NCBI GenBank assembly: GCA_947683625.1
Contig: CANTUR010000166.1
Span: 3,813,001-3,877,000, forward strand
Direction of reading: 5' to 3'
Length of the DNA stretch: 64,000 bases
Origin: Mallotus nudiflorus
Taxonomy: Eukaryota > Streptophyta > Magnoliopsida > Malpighiales > Euphorbiaceae
Shown here in pieces: positions 60,510-64,000 of this stretch (position 1 is the first letter of the stretch; each line of letters opens with the position of its first letter). The notes under the pieces were generated by a model. That model made no database searches and was not told the origin of the DNA. It worked only from the letters and a program-made list of their open reading frames with translations. The position numbers were made by a program, and so were the translations under genes.

Positions 60510-60554
<45 letters not shown>

Positions 60555-63094
60555 GGTGTGAAATTATTGTGAAAGATATTTTAATATATAGCATTATTTA
60601 ATTTTTGTTCTATTATATATATATATATATATATTTTAAAAAATGTCAAAACGTCCAATAGCCCCCCATTTTTTCTTTTCCTTCTTCTTTCTTTTCTTCT
60701 TGGTTTTTCTTTTTTCTTTTTGGCCAGATCTTCCCTTACTCACTGAAGATGATTCCAGCAACGACGGAGGTTGGCATTGGGCTCTTTTGGAAGCTCATCT
60801 TCCGAGTTTCTCAAATCTTCAAATCATTTTGAGTTTCAACTCCAGTAATTATCTCATTTTTTTATAATTTTTTTATAATTTTTTTTAGTATTTTGAGTTT
60901 TTGATTAGTTTAGACCTTTATTTAATTTTATTAGCTATTGTTGTTTTGAGATTAATTGTTGTAGAGGTTGTGAGGAAACTAAATGTAATTTTTATTTATT
61001 TTTTAAAAAAATTATAATTTTCAACTCAGGGGTTACTGTTCACATACTATTTTGAGCTCTGGAAAATTATATTTTTTTAATAAATTTTACAAATTATTTT
61101 AAACATATTTTTTGAAAAAAGTTTATTCAAATTTTATTCCGAATTTTTATTATGATTTTTTGAATGTTTATGTAAAAATTGAATTTTTGGAAAAATTAGT
61201 AAATTTTATATTTTAATTGAAATTAGTGTTAATTATTATGTTTCGGATAATTTTTGAGTAATAAATAATATTAAAATAATTTTTATGAATTATTCCTATT
61301 TTTAGTTAATTAACAATAATTTCTAGAAATATATTCAAATAATAGTTTTATTTATTAATTTTATGATTAAATGAAATTTTAGCTATTTTCATTATATATT
61401 TGAGCAATTTAAATAATTATTGGTAATTGACGCTATTTAATTTTGAATATTTGAAAAATAGATTTTATTAATATTATTTAATTATATTTTGGATTTTATT
61501 ATTTATTTTGAAAATAAATATCTTTGATGTTTTTATTATTATTTAAATAAATTGAATTGTGGTATTTTATAATTTTTATGAATTTTAGTGAATTATGAAT
61601 ATTTATTATTATATTATTGATTTTGAGTATAATGGTTATTGGTTGGGCAATAAATGTACTTCGGAGGGCCAACCTGAGAAGTTAAGTATTTTGTGTATTT
61701 GAAATGTGTTTGTGGACGTTTGTTTTACATAGGAAATTCTGTCGAATTTTCAGTAGAATTCTCATAAAACGTGACATCGGGTCGGTTCTAGGTTTTAAAT
61801 TTTTGTTGAGTCGTGTCCTAGATTGAGTCATTTTTAAAAATTTTTAGAAGTACAAAATTAGAATTTTGATTCTAATATATTATTATTTTTATTATTTTCC
61901 TTAGTTGCTCTTTGTGTTAGGCGTGTCGGACTAGGACAACCGAGTAAGGGTAGAGGAACACACTTAAACTATGAGTTATTATTATATATATACATTGCAT
62001 GTAGAATATGTTATCGACATCCATACTTTGAATAAATATAAATTTTATTATGCTATATCATATTAATTATTAATTATTATTATTATTATAGAGTATATAT
62101 ATTTTCATACATATAAATGCAATTGCTAATTGTTATTAATGGATGTTGTATATTTTAATATAAATTTCATTATTCTATTTATAATAAATATTTTAGAGGA
62201 TTGCCGTAGAATGTGCACCTAGTGGGTCACATTAGAATGATGTGCGCACCAGTACGTTAAAATATTAGGATTGATGCTATGAAATTTAATGATGTGAGAT
62301 TGGAATAATTGATTATTGAGATTTATGGTAAAAGAGTGGTGTGATTGTGGAAGCTCGGTTGACCGAGTGTATCGGGGTCAATCACGCCAACAGTGAGATT
62401 GTAGGTGCTCGGTTGATTTTGTGTCTCGTTACCAGTCTACTATCAAAAAATTAAGAAGAGAAATATTTTGGAATTAAGTGAGCTTATTGACTAATGAAGT
62501 TCAGTGATCGAGGTTGTGAAATATTTTAGAGTTCTGCTCCGATTCTTTCTCCACCCAAAATTCTTATGCATTTAGTATTAAAATAAAAGTGAATTTTTAG
62601 CATTTATATGAAATGCATGTATATATAAATAAATATTTATATTAATTATTATATTAATACTTGAGTGTCTACATATTTAGGTTGCGTGTATATATATTAT
62701 AATAATTTACTCAATGAGATCTGACTCCCCTCAATATTTTTTTCAGGATCTTCTACTTTAGATCTCCTTATTAGATTTATTCATCGGACTCTTTCCTCCC
62801 CGGCCGATTTATGTAAATATTGAATAATTGTTTTTCTTGTATTTTAGTAAACGCTGCAGTAGTAATGTATTCCTGTTATTGTATTAGACAGTATTTCTGT
62901 ATTTAAAGATTTGTATGAATATATTTTATTATGATATAATATAGATTTCTCTTATATTAATTAAAGTTTTAATTATGAGATATTTTTATATTATGTTGCT
63001 TGTGTTTTTATTTTAAAACTTGCTAAGGGTTTCAAATTTATGAGAATTTTTATTCTCTAGCGCCAGTCATGACTCTCTGATTTGAATTGTGACG
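60214..63094 (+). repeat. 3' LTR of the Tekay element
   Basis: Starts TGTTATAACCC and ends ATTGTGACG, and is followed by the duplicated TATAT. It carries the family's repeated blocks near 62350 and 62403. It has a (TA)n expansion at 60510-60551 that is almost absent at the matching place in the 5' copy (about 43916-43924). Confidence 0.93.
60510..60551. repeat. (TA)n microsatellite within the 3' LTR
   Basis: About 21 TA units. The 5' LTR has only a few at this place, so expansion happened after insertion. Confidence 0.9.
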
Positions 63095-63099
63095 TATAT

Positions 63100-63777
63100 A
63101 TACTCTAATACTAATATAATAATTTTAAATCTAATCTTATCATAACTAAAAAATTATGGTAATAAAAATTAAATTTATAACTAATTTTATTATAATTAAT
63201 TTTTTTTTTCATTTGGGGAATGGTACTAAACGCTCTATGTAAATTTTATTATTTATATATATATCCTATAATTTAAATTTTTCACTAATAAAATATATTA
63301 AAATATAAATAAATTATGTTAAAATTTTGACACATGTTTATCTTCATGATTCAATATAATTCTAAAAATTTACAATACTTTTCTATTAAAAATATTATAT
63401 ATTCCTTTTATGTAATTTATTTTTGTTTTATATTTCATTTAAAAATCTAAGTAGATGAAGTTTTAAGAAATTTTATAGGGTTTAAATTTTATTAGATGAG
63501 ATTTAAAGAAGTTATATGAATCTAAAATTTTATTTGACAGGTGTGTTATTAAGAAGTCACTTTGGTGGTAATATTGCTTATTATAATTTGATCTTCTTCT
63601 TACCTTACTACTCGCACTCGTTGTCGTGATAAAAAAGTTACTGAAGGTATTCCATTTTTTATTTTTTTAAAAAAATTTTCGTAACTTGGTACATTAAATT
63701 GTTACCTGATTTTGTGTTTTTTTTTTGCACAGGATATGCTTTTAGAAATTTGCGTGATAACTCTGCTACTATTGCAG
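63100..63777. other. intergenic or 5' flank of a gene leaving the window
   Basis: AT-rich to about 63540, then less so. A reading SYLTTRTRCRDKKVTE near 63595-63650 ends at a possible donor AAG|GTATTCC, and an acceptor TTTTGCACAG lies at 63733. These could be upstream exons of the gene below, but the support is weak. Confidence 0.35.
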
Positions 63778-64000
63778 TGCTTGGCCAAAAACTCAAGACG
63801 GTGCCATTGCGAATGGAGAAGCCTCGAATTCAAAGCGAAAAGGCACAACTATTGATGACATGTTGACAGAATTAGTTGAACGGCTTTGTGCTAAGGTTTG
63901 AATACATTTTATAGAATTGCAATTGCTAGCCATTAACTTCTGGTTATATTTGTTATCATGCTTTATTCATAATATTTGAACAGAATGTAGCTAAAGAACC
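63778..64000 (+). CDS. partial unknown gene, one exon and the start of the next
   Basis: A possible exon at 63778-63895 (after acceptor ATTGCAG) reads AWPKTQDGAIANGEAS, NSKRKGTTIDDMLTELVERLCAK. It is followed by a GT donor, an 88-bp intron ending TTTGAACAG, and an exon from 63984 that starts NVAKEP and leaves the window. Charged, helical and without a motif I recognise. An alternative frame from the acceptor at 63733 (YAFRNLRDNSATIAVLGQKL) is open but ends in a stop at about 63862. It may be the 5' part of a real gene or a fragment. Confidence 0.35.

Larger units (their letters stand above)
43631..63094 (+). mobile_element. Tekay/Del chromovirus (Ty3/gypsy), decayed, with two nested insertions
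   Basis: LTRs at 43631-48318 and 60214-63094 flank gag, protease, RT, RNase H, integrase and a chromodomain, in that order. A 5-bp target duplication TATAT is at 43626-43630 and 63095-63099. The primer site TGGTATCAAAG (initiator-Met type, from 48323) follows the 5' LTR, and the purine tract AAGGGGAGAGA (60202-60212) precedes the 3' LTR. A solo LTR (43968-45816) and a whole CRM-like element (50477-57342) are inserted in it. Net of these the element is about 10.7 kb. Stops and lost catalytic residues show that it is inactive. Tekay assignment rests on the protease phrase, the integrase end and the chromodomain. Confidence 0.93.

Noticed and set aside
24473..60551. TA and CA microsatellites as possible CRISPR or satellite arrays
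   Set aside because: Simple dinucleotide runs without unique spacers; this is plant nuclear DNA.

Overview
This is AT-rich nuclear DNA of a flowering plant, most likely a eudicot. The reasons are spliced genes with GT-AG introns (an OSCA-type calcium channel, an R2R3-MYB factor, a small membrane protein) and nested plant LTR retrotransposons of the Athila, Tekay/Del and CRM types. The exact species cannot be read from the window. No tRNA, rRNA or CRISPR array was seen.

Layout. 1-4435: a truncated Tekay-family LTR piece, a broken glyoxal/aldehyde-oxidase (GLOX) gene, and possible copia remnants. 4436-24437: a 20-kb Athila-type Ty3/gypsy element (tRNA-Asp primer site, gag, protease, RT/RNase H, integrase, then two unlike env-position reading frames). 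Two Tekay-family solo LTRs in opposite orientation interrupt it, one in its 5' LTR and one between protease and RT. 24438-43625: a gene island holding an 11-exon CSC1/OSCA gene (+), a convergent 3-exon small membrane protein gene (-) with a foldback MITE between them, and a 3-exon subgroup-14-like R2R3-MYB gene (-). 43631-63094: a Tekay/Del chromovirus bounded by the duplication TATAT. Its 5' LTR carries a 1,849-bp solo LTR of another family (duplication AGTAT). Its internal region is split by a young 6,866-bp CRM-like element on the minus strand (duplication TAGCT; two 824-bp LTRs differing at about five sites by eye). After 63095 comes short intergenic DNA and probably the first exons of a gene leaving the window.

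The ordinary genes are not an operon or pathway: OSCA is a mechanosensitive/osmosensing membrane channel, the MYB is a nuclear developmental regulator, and the small membrane protein is of unknown role. The rest is a layered record of retrotransposon insertion, LTR-LTR recombination (three solo LTRs) and decay. All four intact insertions that could be tested show clean 5-bp duplications or near-duplications, so order of insertion can be read: Athila before solo LTRs A and B; Tekay before the CRM-like element and solo LTR D. The most unusual signals are the two distinct env-position frames in one Athila element, the inverted LTR pair inside it, the parallel loss of the integrase catalytic Glu (to Lys) in two unrelated elements, the pol frame that runs 202 bp into the LTR of the young element, and a cluster of GC-rich hairpins inside solo LTR D.
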